From Micromonospora fulviviridis (GTDB lineage Bacteria; Actinomycetota; Actinomycetes; Mycobacteriales; Micromonosporaceae), in assembly GCF_014648395.1 (NCBI RefSeq), contig NZ_BMRA01000018.1, positions 26,033 to 90,032 of the forward strand: a stretch of DNA of 64,000 nt. The letters are read 5' to 3'. A model generated the notes under the pieces. It made no database searches, had not been told where the DNA came from, and saw nothing but the letters and a program-made list of their open reading frames with translations. A program made the translations under genes and the position numbers. Positions within the stretch are counted from its first letter, which is position 1; the number at the start of each line of letters is the position of its first letter. Positions 1 to 8,220 of this stretch are shown piece after piece.

Positions 1-833
1 TTGCCGCCCCCGGTGGCGGCGGTGTGCGGCCAGGCCCCCTCGGGCAGCAGGTGCACGAAGGGCTCGTCGGCGTACGCCGCGGCCAGCACCTCGCGCGGGT
101 CGGCGTCGCCCGTGGGGACGGCCGTGACGGTGGCCAGGATGCCGCGCGGCATGGGCGCCAGGACCGGGGTGAAGGAGAGGCTGGTCGCGCCGGTGGCCTG
201 CTTGATCTCCGGCACGTGCTGGTGGGCGCCGACCTTGTAGGGCGACAGGTCGCCCATCACCTCGCTGCCCAGCAGGTGCGCCTTGGCGGCCCGGCCGGCG
301 CCGGAGGTGCCGGAGGCGGCGACCACCACCACGTCGGTGGGGAACACCGCGCCGGCGGCGATCAGCGGGGCGAGCGCCAGGGTGGTGGCGACCGCGTAGC
401 AGCCGGTGCTCGCGACCCGGTCGGCCGCCGCGATGGCGGCCCGCTGGGCGGGCAGCTCGGGCAGCCCGTAGGTCCAGGCGCCGGCGTGGTCGCCGCCGTA
501 GTAGCGGGCCCAGGCGTCGGCGTCGCGCAGCCGGTGGTCCGCGCCGAGGTCGACCACCTTGACCCCGCCGGGCAGGGCCGCCGCGAGGGCCGCCGACTGG
601 CCGTGCGGCAGGGCCAGGAAGACCAGGTCCGCGTCGGCCAGGGTGGTCGGGTCGGTCGCCCCGAAGACCAGGTCCAGCCCGGTGAGCTGCGGGTGTACGG
701 CGGCGACGGGCCGGCCGGCCGAGGCATGGGCGGTGGCGGCGACCAGGTCGAACTCGGGGTGCCCGGCGAGCAACCGGAGCAGCTCGCCGCCGGCGTACCC
801 GCTCGCGCCGGCGACCGCGACTCGGATGCCCAT
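1..833 (-). CDS. argC: N-acetyl-gamma-glutamyl-phosphate reductase, N-terminal part (cut by window edge)
   Basis: ArgC reduces N-acetylglutamyl phosphate to the semialdehyde with NADPH, the third step of arginine biosynthesis in the cytoplasm. The protein opens MGIRVAVAGASGYAGGELL, a Rossmann nucleotide-binding start, and contains STGCYAV with the catalytic cysteine followed by the SGTSGAGR loop. About 277 residues are present, so roughly the last fifth lies beyond the left edge. The ATG is preceded by GGAGGTGAG, a good ribosome binding site. In actinobacteria argC usually heads argCJBD, which would continue to the left; that cannot be seen here. A promoter and a possible arginine-repressor site lie directly upstream. 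Confidence 0.96.
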   Translation of the reverse strand, partial: MGIRVAVAGASGYAGGELLRLLAGHPEFDLVAATAHASAGRPVAAVHPQLTGLDLVFGATDPTTLADADLVFLALPHGQSAALAAALPGGVKVVDLGADHRLRDADAWARYYGGDHAGAWTYGLPELPAQRAAIAAADRVASTGCYAVATTLALAPLIAAGAVFPTDVVVVAASGTSGAGRAAKAHLLGSEVMGDLSPYKVGAHQHVPEIKQATGATSLSFTPVLAPMPRGILATVTAVPTGDADPREVLAAAYADEPFVHLLPEGAWPHTAATGGG

Positions 834-842
834 ACTCACCTC

Positions 843-856
843 CGTATGACTATGCA
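843..856 (-). promoter_or_regulatory. Possible ARG box (ArgR site) at the argC start point
   Basis: The minus-strand sequence TGCATAGTCATACG resembles an actinobacterial ARG-box half-palindrome and sits just downstream of the -10, where ArgR repression would act. More TGCA/ATGC-rich sequence lies at 905-935. argC is the usual ArgR target in these organisms; the match here is imperfect. Confidence 0.35.
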
Positions 857-860
857 GAGA

Positions 861-889
861 AGGCTAGCAGTGATCATGGCCCTCTGCAA
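861..889 (-). promoter_or_regulatory. Probable argC promoter
   Basis: On the minus strand TTGCAG (884-889) and TAGCCT (861-866) are separated by 17 bases, a good fit to a housekeeping-sigma promoter. The start point would fall about 20 bases upstream of the argC ATG. Assigned by sequence match only. Confidence 0.5.
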
Positions 890-934
890 GTTCATACGGT
901 GTGGCGCATGAAACTGCACGCATCTCGCATTGCA

Positions 935-963
935 TTGACAGGCGCGCATATAGGACCGATGCT
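935..963 (+). promoter_or_regulatory. Probable promoter of the GH64 glucanase gene
   Basis: TTGACA at 935-940 is a perfect -35; 17 bases further lies GATGCT (958-963), a weak -10. The 12-base palindrome at 966-977 starts immediately after it, a usual place for a repressor operator. Confidence 0.45.
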
Positions 964-965
964 GA

Positions 966-977
966 GAGAGCGCTCTC
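966..977. promoter_or_regulatory. LacI-family operator-like palindrome GAGAGCGCTCTC
   Basis: GAGAGCGCTCTC is a perfect 12-base palindrome with the central GCGC typical of LacI-family sites that control actinobacterial polysaccharide-degrading enzymes (the CebR/CelR type, consensus TGGGAGCGCTCCCA). It lies at the expected start point of the glucanase gene, so sugar-responsive repression is likely. The cognate repressor gene is not in this window. Confidence 0.6.
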
Positions 978-1063
978 CCGGGCCGTCCCGCCCGCGTCCG
1001 CGCACTCCACCACGCCCACCACCCCGCGCCCGCCGCAGGCCGCGGCGGGTGGAAGGAGCACCC

Positions 1064-2779
1064 GTGCCCACCCCCAGGAGACTGCTGCGCGTCCTGCTCG
1101 CGCTCGCGCTGGCCACCACCGGCTCGGTGGCCGCCGCCTCGCTGGCCCGCGCCACCGGCCCCGACCTGCTCCCGCTGACCGTCACCAACGCCACCGGCCG
1201 CACCGAGGCCACCTGGCTCTACGTGCTCGGCACCGACCTGACCACCGGACGGCTCGGCTACGTCACCGCCGGCGGCGCCTTCACCCCCTGGCCGGCCGGC
1301 GGCCTGCCGCCCACCCCCGCCCCGGACGTCGCCGTGCCCGGCCCGGCCAACGGGGCGAGCACCGTGCTGCGGCTGCCCCGCAACCTCTCCGGCCGGGTCT
1401 ACTTCTCCTTCGGCGCCAAGCTCAAGCTGTTCCTCACCCCGGACGGCCTGGTCCAGCCGGCGCCCTGGGCGGCCGGCGACCCCAACCGGGACCTGCTGTT
1501 CGACTGGTCCGAGTTCACCTACAACGACGCCGGGCTCTGGCTCAACAGCTCACAGGTGGACATGTTCGCCGTGCCGCACGCGGTGAGCGTCACCGGCGCC
1601 ACCGGGACTATCCGGCGGACCGGGCAACCGGTCGACGACGGGCGCAACCGGGTGATCGCCGCGGTCCGCGCCCAGCCGGGCTGGAGCGGCGCCGTGCAGA
1701 CCCGCGCCGACGGGACCGTGCTGCGGGTGCTCGCCCCCGGCAAGGCCGCCGACGCCGGGCTGTTCAGCCGCACCTACCTCGACCCGTACATCGCCTCGGC
1801 CTGGCAGGCGTACGCGACCCGGACGCTGACCGTGGCGCCCTTCACCGACCAGCCGGGCGTGCGCTACTACGGGCGCACCAGCGGCGACCAGATGACCTTC
1901 ACCGACGGCGCCGGCCGGCAGGTGGCCACGTTCCGCCGGCCGTCCAGCGCCGACGTGTGGGGCTGCGACGGGGCGCTGGCCGCCCCGAACGACCAGGTGG
2001 TCGGCCCGATCGCCCGGACCCTCTGCGCCGCCCTGCACCGGTCCACGCTGGGCACCCTCGACCTCCAGCCCTCCGGGGGGCCGGCCGACTTCTACCGGGG
2101 CGCGCTGACCAACCACTACTCGCGGATCGTGCACGCCAACATGGCCGACGGCAAGGCGTACGGGTTCGCCTTCGACGACGTGCTGAACCAGGAGTCGCTG
2201 GTGCACGACGGCGACCCGCGGGCCGCGGGGATCACGCTCAGCCCCTTCGGCCCCGGCGGCGGCCCCAGCCCCTCGCCCAGCCCGTCCACCACGGCGACTC
2301 CGGGCCCGTTCAGCGCGACCCGCTACCTGCGGGCCGGTGGCGCGCTCGACCCCGCCACCGGCACGGCCGGCACGGTGACCCTGGCCGCCGCCGGGGGCAA
2401 CCACGACGGCACGCCCACCAACCCGCAGGTCTTCACCGCCCGGGGCCTCACCGGCCGGTGGACCGGCGGGGCCACCGCCTTCGACCTGTCCGTCGACGCC
2501 GGCACGGCGGTGGGCGACGGGGTCCAGGTGCGGATCTCGTACGACCGGACCGGCGACGGCGGCTGGGACCGGGTGGAGACGTACGCGTACTTCGCCACCG
2601 ACCCGATCCCGGGCTGGGAGCACTACCGGCAGACCCAGGGGCTGCGCTCGGCCACCGGCGCCCTCGGCGACCTAACCGGCGGGACGGTACGCGTCGAGGT
2701 GTGGAACGCCATCGGCGGCACCCCGACCACGCTGGGCGTCGGCGACTCCTCCCGGATCACGCTGCCCTACACGGGCTGA
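1064..2779 (+). CDS. Secreted GH64-type endo-1,3-beta-glucanase with C-terminal beta-sandwich domain
   Basis: Likely cleaves beta-1,3-glucan (laminarin, fungal cell wall) outside the cell. The GTG at 1064 follows GGAAGGA and opens a signal peptide (MPTPRRLLRVLLALALATTG, cleavage near ARA, residue 30). Residues about 34-395 form the GH64 domain; DWSEFTYND and SSQVDMFAVPHAV carry the two acidic residues E150 and D166, sixteen apart as in the known GH64 laminaripentaose-producing glucanase (E154/D170). A GGGPSPSPSPSTT linker follows, then about 150 residues of a probable carbohydrate-binding beta-sandwich whose family I cannot name with certainty. A LacI-type operator lies upstream and a strong terminator downstream. 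It stands alone between argC and pheT, suggesting an accessory insertion. Confidence 0.88.
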   Translation: MPTPRRLLRVLLALALATTGSVAAASLARATGPDLLPLTVTNATGRTEATWLYVLGTDLTTGRLGYVTAGGAFTPWPAGGLPPTPAPDVAVPGPANGASTVLRLPRNLSGRVYFSFGAKLKLFLTPDGLVQPAPWAAGDPNRDLLFDWSEFTYNDAGLWLNSSQVDMFAVPHAVSVTGATGTIRRTGQPVDDGRNRVIAAVRAQPGWSGAVQTRADGTVLRVLAPGKAADAGLFSRTYLDPYIASAWQAYATRTLTVAPFTDQPGVRYYGRTSGDQMTFTDGAGRQVATFRRPSSADVWGCDGALAAPNDQVVGPIARTLCAALHRSTLGTLDLQPSGGPADFYRGALTNHYSRIVHANMADGKAYGFAFDDVLNQESLVHDGDPRAAGITLSPFGPGGGPSPSPSPSTTATPGPFSATRYLRAGGALDPATGTAGTVTLAAAGGNHDGTPTNPQVFTARGLTGRWTGGATAFDLSVDAGTAVGDGVQVRISYDRTGDGGWDRVETYAYFATDPIPGWEHYRQTQGLRSATGALGDLTGGTVRVEVWNAIGGTPTTLGVGDSSRITLPYTG

Positions 2780-2785
2780 GCACGC

Positions 2786-2820
2786 GGACGGGCCCCACCC
2801 GTGGTGGGTGGGGCCCGTCC
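2786..2820. terminator. Bidirectional terminator between the glucanase and pheT
   Basis: A perfect 15-base stem (GGACGGGCCCCACCC and its complement) with a 5-base loop GTGGT lies between two convergent genes. There is no T-run, as is common in very GC-rich actinobacteria. Confidence 0.8.
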
Positions 2821-2829
2821 GGTCCGCCG

Positions 2830-5379
2830 TCAGGCGCCGCGCAGGGTGGCGCCGAAGCGGCGGGCGGCCTCGGCCACCGCCGCGTCCCGGGCGGCCACCG
2901 CCTCCTCGCCCGCGAGGGTCCGGTCCGGGGCCCGGAACGTCAGCTTGTACGCCAGCGACCGGCGGCCCGCGCCGAGCTGCTCGGAGGCGTACACGTCGAA
3001 GAGCCGGACGTCCTCCAGCAGCGGGCCGGCCCCCTCGACGAGGGCCCGCTCCACCTCGGCGGCCGGGACCGACTCGTCCACCACGAGCGCCACGTCGATG
3101 AGGGCGGGCGGGAAGGTGGAGACGGCCGGGCCGGCCACCACCGGCGCGGCGGGCAGCGCGTCCAGGTTCAGCTCCATGGCGCTGGTGCGCCGGGGCAGCT
3201 CCAGCGTGGCCACGACGGTCGGGTGCAGCTCACCGGCGTACCCGACCACCGTGTCGTCCACCAGCAGCTCGGCGCAGCGGCCGGGGTGCCAGGGGGCGCG
3301 CTCCGCGGCCCGGACGGTGACCCGGTCGGCCGGGATGCCGGCGGCAGCGAGCACCGTCCGGCCGGCCTCCACGGCGTCCGCCCAGCCGGCCGCGCGGCCC
3401 GCGCCCCACCAGCCGGCCGGGTCCATCTCGCCGGTGAGCGCCACGGCGACGTGCCGCGGCTGCTCCGGCACCACGGCGTCGGCGCGGGCGAACTCCTCGT
3501 CGGTCGGTCGCCGGTCCACGCCCATGGCCGGCGGCGCGCCGGCGCCCGGACGCGGGTGGAACACCGTGCCGATCTCGTAGATCGCCACGTCCCGCTGGCC
3601 CCGGCCGACGTTGCGCTTGAGGATGCCGAGCAGCGGGCCGAGCAGCGTGGTGCGCAGCAGCGGCTCCTCCTCGGACAGCGGGTTGGCCACCCGCACCGCC
3701 GGGCGGCGCGGGTCGTCGGCCGGCAGGCCGAGCTGGTCGGCCAGCTCCGCGGCCACGAACGGGTGCGCCAGGACCTCGACGTACCCGCGCTCGGCGAGCG
3801 ACCGGGCGACCGCCCGGCGGCGCTGCTGCGGTGCGGTGAGGCCGCGGCCGGGGGGCGCCGTGGGCAGCACCGACGGCACGCGGTCGTAGCCGTCGAGGCG
3901 GACCACCTCCTCGACCAGGTCGGCCGGGTCGGTGAGGTCGGGCCGCCAGCTCGGCGGGGTCACGCTCAGCACGGCACCGTCGCCAGCGGCGGCGACGCCG
4001 GTCTCGCCCGGGTCCTCGGCGAGCCGGTCGGCGCCCCGCGTGACCGTGCAGCCGACCTGCTCCAGCAGCTCCACCACCCGCTCCGCCGGGTACGCCACGC
4101 CGACCCGGCGCGACGGCAGGTCCGCCGGCAGGGTCACCGGCGTACGCGGCCGCACGTGGTCGAGGTCGAGCACCTCGGCGCCGGCCGTGCCACCGGCGTG
4201 CTCGGTGAGCAGCCGGACCGCCTTCTCCAGCGCGACCAGCGGCAGCGCCGGGTCGACGCCCCGCTCCCAGCGCTTGGCCGCCTCGCTGAACAGCTTGTGC
4301 CGCCGGGCGGTGCGGCCGACCATGGCCGGGTCCCAGTGCGCCGCCTCGAAGAGCACGTCCGTGGTGGAGGCGACGACCTCGCTGGTCTCGCCGCCCATCA
4401 CCGCGGCGAGCGAGATCGGCCCGGTGTCGTCGCAGATCACCATGTCCTCGGCGACCAGCGTGCGGGTGACGCCGTCCAGGGTGGTCAGCTTCTCCCCCGC
4501 CTCGGCCCGGCGGACCACCAGCGGCCCGCTGATCCGGTCGGCGTCGAAGGCGTGCATCGGCTGGCCGAGTTCGAGCATCAGGTAGTTGGTGATGTCGACC
4601 GGCAACGAGATGCTGCGGACACCGGCCACGGTGAGCCGCCGGGCCATCCAGCCGGGGGTCTGGGCGGTCGGGTCGACGCCGCGGACCATCCGCGCGGCGA
4701 ACCGGTCGCAGCCCACGGTGTCGCGCACCTCGACCGGGTACGCCGGCTCGGCGGTCGCGCCCGGGGCCGGCAGGTCGGCCGGGTCGCGGAACGGCACACC
4801 GAGGGCGTGCGACAGCTCGCGGGCGAGGCCCCGGACGCTGAGCGCGTACCCGCGGTCCGGGGTGATCTCCAGCTCGACCACGACGTCGTCGAGGCCGACC
4901 ACCGGGCGGGCGTCGTCGCCGGGCTTGGCCGGGGAGTCCTCGGGCAGCACGATGATGCCCGAGTGGTCGTCGCCCAGGCCCAGCTCCTTGGCGGAGCAGA
5001 TCATGCCGTTCGAGTTGCGCCCGTACGTCTTGCGCGCGCCGATGTGGAAGTCGCCGGGCAGCACGCCGCCGGGGAGGATCACCACGACGCGGTCGCCCTG
5101 GGCGAAGTTGCGCGCCCCGCAGACGATCTCCTGCGGCTCGCCGGTGCCGTTCGCGGCGCCGACGTCCACCCGGCAGAACCGGATCGGCTTCTTGAAGCCG
5201 GTCAGCTCCTCGATCTCCAGCACCTCACCGACCACCAGCGGGCCGGTGACGGTCTCCCGCAGGTCCACCACGGAGTCGACCTCGATGCCGAGGTCGACCA
5301 GCGCCTGCTCCAGGTCGCCGGTGGGCAGGTCGGCCGGGAGGTCGACGTGCTCCCGCAGCCAACTGACAGAAACTCGCAT
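2830..5379 (-). CDS. pheT: Phenylalanyl-tRNA synthetase beta subunit
   Basis: The beta chain of the (alpha-beta)2 enzyme that charges tRNA-Phe. The 849 residues begin MRVSVSWLREHVDL. A tRNA-binding OB fold spans about 40-155 (TGPLVVGEVLEIEEL); the B3/4 editing domain lies in the middle (ITNYLMLELGQPMHAFD); the B5 domain and the catalytic-like core follow; the C-terminal anticodon-binding ferredoxin-like domain covers about the last 95 residues (STFPPALIDVALVVDE). The start is 40 bases after the pheS stop, so the two are co-transcribed. The length is normal for bacterial PheT. Confidence 0.97.
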   Translation of the reverse strand: MRVSVSWLREHVDLPADLPTGDLEQALVDLGIEVDSVVDLRETVTGPLVVGEVLEIEELTGFKKPIRFCRVDVGAANGTGEPQEIVCGARNFAQGDRVVVILPGGVLPGDFHIGARKTYGRNSNGMICSAKELGLGDDHSGIIVLPEDSPAKPGDDARPVVGLDDVVVELEITPDRGYALSVRGLARELSHALGVPFRDPADLPAPGATAEPAYPVEVRDTVGCDRFAARMVRGVDPTAQTPGWMARRLTVAGVRSISLPVDITNYLMLELGQPMHAFDADRISGPLVVRRAEAGEKLTTLDGVTRTLVAEDMVICDDTGPISLAAVMGGETSEVVASTTDVLFEAAHWDPAMVGRTARRHKLFSEAAKRWERGVDPALPLVALEKAVRLLTEHAGGTAGAEVLDLDHVRPRTPVTLPADLPSRRVGVAYPAERVVELLEQVGCTVTRGADRLAEDPGETGVAAAGDGAVLSVTPPSWRPDLTDPADLVEEVVRLDGYDRVPSVLPTAPPGRGLTAPQQRRRAVARSLAERGYVEVLAHPFVAAELADQLGLPADDPRRPAVRVANPLSEEEPLLRTTLLGPLLGILKRNVGRGQRDVAIYEIGTVFHPRPGAGAPPAMGVDRRPTDEEFARADAVVPEQPRHVAVALTGEMDPAGWWGAGRAAGWADAVEAGRTVLAAAGIPADRVTVRAAERAPWHPGRCAELLVDDTVVGYAGELHPTVVATLELPRRTSAMELNLDALPAAPVVAGPAVSTFPPALIDVALVVDESVPAAEVERALVEGAGPLLEDVRLFDVYASEQLGAGRRSLAYKLTFRAPDRTLAGEEAVAARDAAVAEAARRFGATLRGA

Positions 5380-5419
5380 GACTGTTAAACCACCGTCTCC
5401 GTAACTCGTGCCCGCACCG

Positions 5420-6493
5420 TCAGACCCCGAACGCGCGGGTGAACCGCACGTCGCCCTCGGCCATGTCCCGCATGTCGCTGACCCCGTGCCGGAACATCAC
5501 GGTCCGGTCGATGCCCATGCCGAAGGCGAATCCGGAGTAGACCTCCGGGTCGATGCCGCAGGCGCGCAGCACCCGCGGGTTCACCATGCCGCAGCCGCCC
5601 CACTCGACCCACTGCGGACCGTCCCGGTGCTCCGGGAACCAGACGTCGAACTCGGCGGACGGCTCGGTGAACGGGAAGTAGTGCGGCCGGAACCGGGTCT
5701 TCGCGCCCTCGCCGAACATGGCCCGGGCGAAGTGGTCGAGCGTGCCGCGCAGGTGCGCCATGGTGATGCCCTTGTCGACCACGAGGCCCTCGACCTGGTG
5801 GAAGACCGGGGCGTGGGTGGCGTCCAACTCGTCGGTGCGGTAGACCCGGCCGGGCACCACCACGTAGATCGGCGGCTTGCGGGTCAGCATGGTTCGCGCC
5901 TGCACCGGCGAGGTGTGGGTGCGCAGAACGAGGCCCGAGCTGTCCGCGCCGGCCGGGGGTGCGATGTGGAAGGTGTCCATGAGGCCGCGCGCCGGGTGGT
6001 CGGCGGGGATGTTCAGCGCGTCGAAGTTGGTCCACTCAAGTTCGACCTCGGGGCCCTCGGCCACCTCGTAGCCCATCCCGATGAACAGGTCGCTGATCTG
6101 CTCCATCAGGGTGCTCAGCGGGTGGCGGGCACCGCGCGGCCGCCGGTCGTAGGGCAGGGTCACGTCGACCCGCTCCTCGACCAGCACCCGCTCGGCCTGC
6201 TCGCGCTCCAGGATCTCCTGCCGGGCCGCGTACGCGCTCTCGATGGCGCGGCGGGCCTCGTTGACCCGCTTGCCGGCGTCGGACTTGGCGGCCGGCGGCA
6301 GCGCGCCGATCTCCCGGCGGGCGAGCGACACCGGGGACCGGTCCCCGAGGTGCGCGGGGCGCAGCGCGGTCAGCGCGTCCGGGTCGGCGGCGGCGGCGAA
6401 CGCCTTCTCGGCGTCGGCCACGGCCGCGGCCAGGGCGTCCGGGTCGAGCAGGGCGACCTGCTTCGGGTCGTACGGATCGTTGCGGTAGCTCAT
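5420..6493 (-). CDS. pheS: Phenylalanyl-tRNA synthetase alpha subunit
   Basis: The catalytic chain of phenylalanyl-tRNA synthetase. I choose the ATG at 6493 (MSYRNDPYDPKQVALL, 357 residues), behind GAGGGAG; longer in-frame starts add residues that do not look conserved. An N-terminal coiled-coil arm (about 1-110) is followed by the class II core: motif 1 near HPLSTLMEQI, motif 2 in FRPHYFPFTEPSAEFD and motif 3 in GFAFGMGIDRTVMFRHG. WVEWGGCGMVNPRVL is also typical. It heads pheS-pheT. Confidence 0.97.
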   Translation of the reverse strand: MSYRNDPYDPKQVALLDPDALAAAVADAEKAFAAAADPDALTALRPAHLGDRSPVSLARREIGALPPAAKSDAGKRVNEARRAIESAYAARQEILEREQAERVLVEERVDVTLPYDRRPRGARHPLSTLMEQISDLFIGMGYEVAEGPEVELEWTNFDALNIPADHPARGLMDTFHIAPPAGADSSGLVLRTHTSPVQARTMLTRKPPIYVVVPGRVYRTDELDATHAPVFHQVEGLVVDKGITMAHLRGTLDHFARAMFGEGAKTRFRPHYFPFTEPSAEFDVWFPEHRDGPQWVEWGGCGMVNPRVLRACGIDPEVYSGFAFGMGIDRTVMFRHGVSDMRDMAEGDVRFTRAFGV

Positions 6494-6616
6494 GGCGTAC
6501 GGGCACTCCCTCACGGCGGCGCCGGCCCTCACAGGCGGCTAGGCGAGTCTACGGACGCGCGGCTTCGCCGCAGCCCGCCGGTGGGAGATCGCGCAGGAGG
6601 AAGGGTCAGGCCCGCC

Positions 6617-6636
6617 GCCCGCCGACACCGGCGGGC
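6617..6636 (-). terminator. Hairpin after the rRNA methyltransferase gene, before pheS
   Basis: GCCCGCCG and its complement form a perfect 8-base stem around a 4-base loop, 29 bases beyond the methyltransferase stop. A second short inverted repeat (GAACGC/GCGTTC, 6646-6663) lies between. No T-run. It probably ends the upstream transcript; a weak pheS -10 (TAGACT) follows. Confidence 0.45.
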
Positions 6637-6664
6637 TGGCTAAACGAACGCCGTGGCGCGTTCA

Positions 6665-7549
6665 TCATCCGGCTGACTCCCCTGCTGTGTGGCCGCGCGG
6701 ACCCGCGGGTCGGCGCAGTGCTCTCGCTGAAGCGTACAGGCAGACGGCCGCGGCCGCAGCCAGGTTCAGGCTCTCGGCGCGCCCGTGCAGCGGCACCCGG
6801 ACCTGGGCGTCGGCCGCGGCGGTCAACTCCTCGGGCAGCCCGTGCGCCTCGGAACCGAAGAGCCAGGCGGTCGGTGCGGCGAGCCGGCCGGCGTCGGCGA
6901 GGTCGTCGAGGTCGCTGTCGCCGTACCCCGTCGTGGCCAGGACGGTGAGCCCGGCGGCCCGCAGCGCGGCGACCACGGCGACCGGCTCGGCGGCGCGGAC
7001 CACGTCGACGTGGAACAGGCTGCCGGCGGAGGCCCGCACGCACTTGCCGTTGTAGGGGTCGACGGCGTCGCCCGCGAAGATCACCGCGCCGGCGCCGGCC
7101 GCGTCGGCGGTGCGCAGCACGGTCCCGGCGTTGCCCGGGTCGCGGATCTCGGCGAGCACCGCGACCAGGCGCGGCCCGCGTGCCAGGGCGGCGTCCAGGG
7201 GTACGTCGAGATGCCGGCAGACGGCGACCAGGCCCTGCGGGGCGACGGTCTCGGCGAGCGCGGCGAGGGCCTCGTCGGTGACCTCGGAGACCGGCACGTC
7301 GGCGCGGGCCGCCAGCGCGGCGAGGTCGGCGTACCGGTCCAGCGCGGCCGGGGTGCCGAACAGTTCGACCACTGTGCCGGCGCGGGCGAGCGCCTCGCGG
7401 ACGGCCTGCGGCCCCTCGGCCAGGAACCGGCCGGTGGCCTCCCGGTCCCGCCGGCGCTGGAGCCGGCGGGCGGCGACCACCCGCGGGGTACGCGGGGTGA
7501 ACGGGCCGGGAACAGCGTCGAGGCGCCTCCCGTGCGGTGCTGACGGCAT
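6665..7549 (-). CDS. SPOUT (TrmH/RlmB-type) RNA 2'-O-methyltransferase
   Basis: Transfers methyl groups from SAM to a ribose in rRNA (or tRNA). In the 294 residues an N-terminal substrate-binding domain (LQRRRDREATGRFLAEGPQAVREAL) precedes the knotted SPOUT domain, with motif 1 IRDPGNAGTVLRTADAAGA, motif 2 LFGSEAHGLPEE and motif 3 RVPLHGRAESLNLAAAAAV, all intact. It lies 32 bases after rplT, the usual place for this gene in actinobacteria, so it is probably co-expressed with infC-rpmI-rplT. The exact target nucleotide cannot be told from sequence. Confidence 0.9.
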   Translation of the reverse strand: MPSAPHGRRLDAVPGPFTPRTPRVVAARRLQRRRDREATGRFLAEGPQAVREALARAGTVVELFGTPAALDRYADLAALAARADVPVSEVTDEALAALAETVAPQGLVAVCRHLDVPLDAALARGPRLVAVLAEIRDPGNAGTVLRTADAAGAGAVIFAGDAVDPYNGKCVRASAGSLFHVDVVRAAEPVAVVAALRAAGLTVLATTGYGDSDLDDLADAGRLAAPTAWLFGSEAHGLPEELTAAADAQVRVPLHGRAESLNLAAAAAVCLYASARALRRPAGPRGHTAGESAG

Positions 7550-7581
7550 GGGAGACGCCTCGATCTGCTGGTACGGGTGGA

Positions 7582-7974
7582 TCAGGCGGCCTGGGCCGCG
7601 GCGCCACCGGTGCCCTCGGCCGCCACGGCGGCGCGGGCCAGCTCGACGATCGCGGCGAACGCCGCGGCGTCGTTGACGGCGAGGTCGGCCAGGATCTTGC
7701 GGTCGACCTCGATGCCGGCCAGGCGCAGGCCCTGGATTAGCCGGTTGTAGGTCATCCCGTTGGCCCGGGCGCCGGCGTTGATCCGCTGGATCCAGAGCTG
7801 CCGGAAGTCGCCCTTGCGGTCGCGGCGGTCCCGGTAGGCGTACTGCATCGAGTGCAGCACCTGCTCCTTGGCCTTGCGGTAGAGCCGGGAGCGCTGACCG
7901 CGGTAGCCGCTCGCGGTCTCCAGCAGGGTACGACGCTTCTTCTGGGCGTTCACAGCCCGCTTGACGCGTGCCAT
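7582..7974 (-). CDS. rplT: 50S ribosomal protein L20
   Basis: Binds 23S rRNA early in large-subunit assembly. The sequence MARVKRAVNAQKKRRTLLETASGYRGQRSR is a textbook L20 start, with the conserved FRQLWIQRINAGARANGMTYNRLIQGL core. At 130 residues it carries a short alanine-rich tail beyond the usual length of about 117-120. Third gene of infC-rpmI-rplT, where L20 represses the operon in other bacteria. Confidence 0.98.
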   Translation of the reverse strand: MARVKRAVNAQKKRRTLLETASGYRGQRSRLYRKAKEQVLHSMQYAYRDRRDRKGDFRQLWIQRINAGARANGMTYNRLIQGLRLAGIEVDRKILADLAVNDAAAFAAIVELARAAVAAEGTGGAAAQAA

Positions 7975-8006
7975 CTCAACTCCTTCTTCGGTTCAGGTGG
8001 CGCGCG

Positions 8007-8201
8007 TCAGCGGCCGAGCAGCTTCTTGATGCGCTTGGTTTCGGCCTTGGCCAGCTCGACCGTGCCGGTCAGCCGCCGGGTCCGGGTGGAGGACTTCAGC
8101 TCCAGGTGGTGGCGGAGGCCGGCCTGCTGGGCGACGATCTTGCCCTTGCCGGTCACCTTGACCCGCTTGCCCATACCCGTGTGGCTCTTCATCTTCGGCA
8201 T
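8007..8201 (-). CDS. rpmI: 50S ribosomal protein L35
   Basis: A 64-residue basic ribosomal protein, MPKMKSHTGMGKRVKVTGKGK, ending IKKLLGR. The ATG at 8201 gives exactly the family length and lies 19 bases after the infC stop. An upstream in-frame extension has no family similarity and overlaps infC, so it was discarded. Confidence 0.98.
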   Translation of the reverse strand: MPKMKSHTGMGKRVKVTGKGKIVAQQAGLRHHLELKSSTRTRRLTGTVELAKAETKRIKKLLGR

Positions 8202-8220
8202 GTGGAACGTCTCTCCCCTG

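Noticed and set aside
901..5388. A 1495-codon open frame on the plus strand across the glucanase and pheT
   Set aside because: It overlaps two well-supported genes in other frames, has low-complexity Arg/Pro/Gly composition and no family similarity; such shadows are common in very GC-rich DNA.
6494..6664. T-box or peptide attenuator before pheS
   Set aside because: No T-box consensus (GGTGG loop and antiterminator) and no Phe-rich leader peptide; only simple hairpins after the upstream gene.
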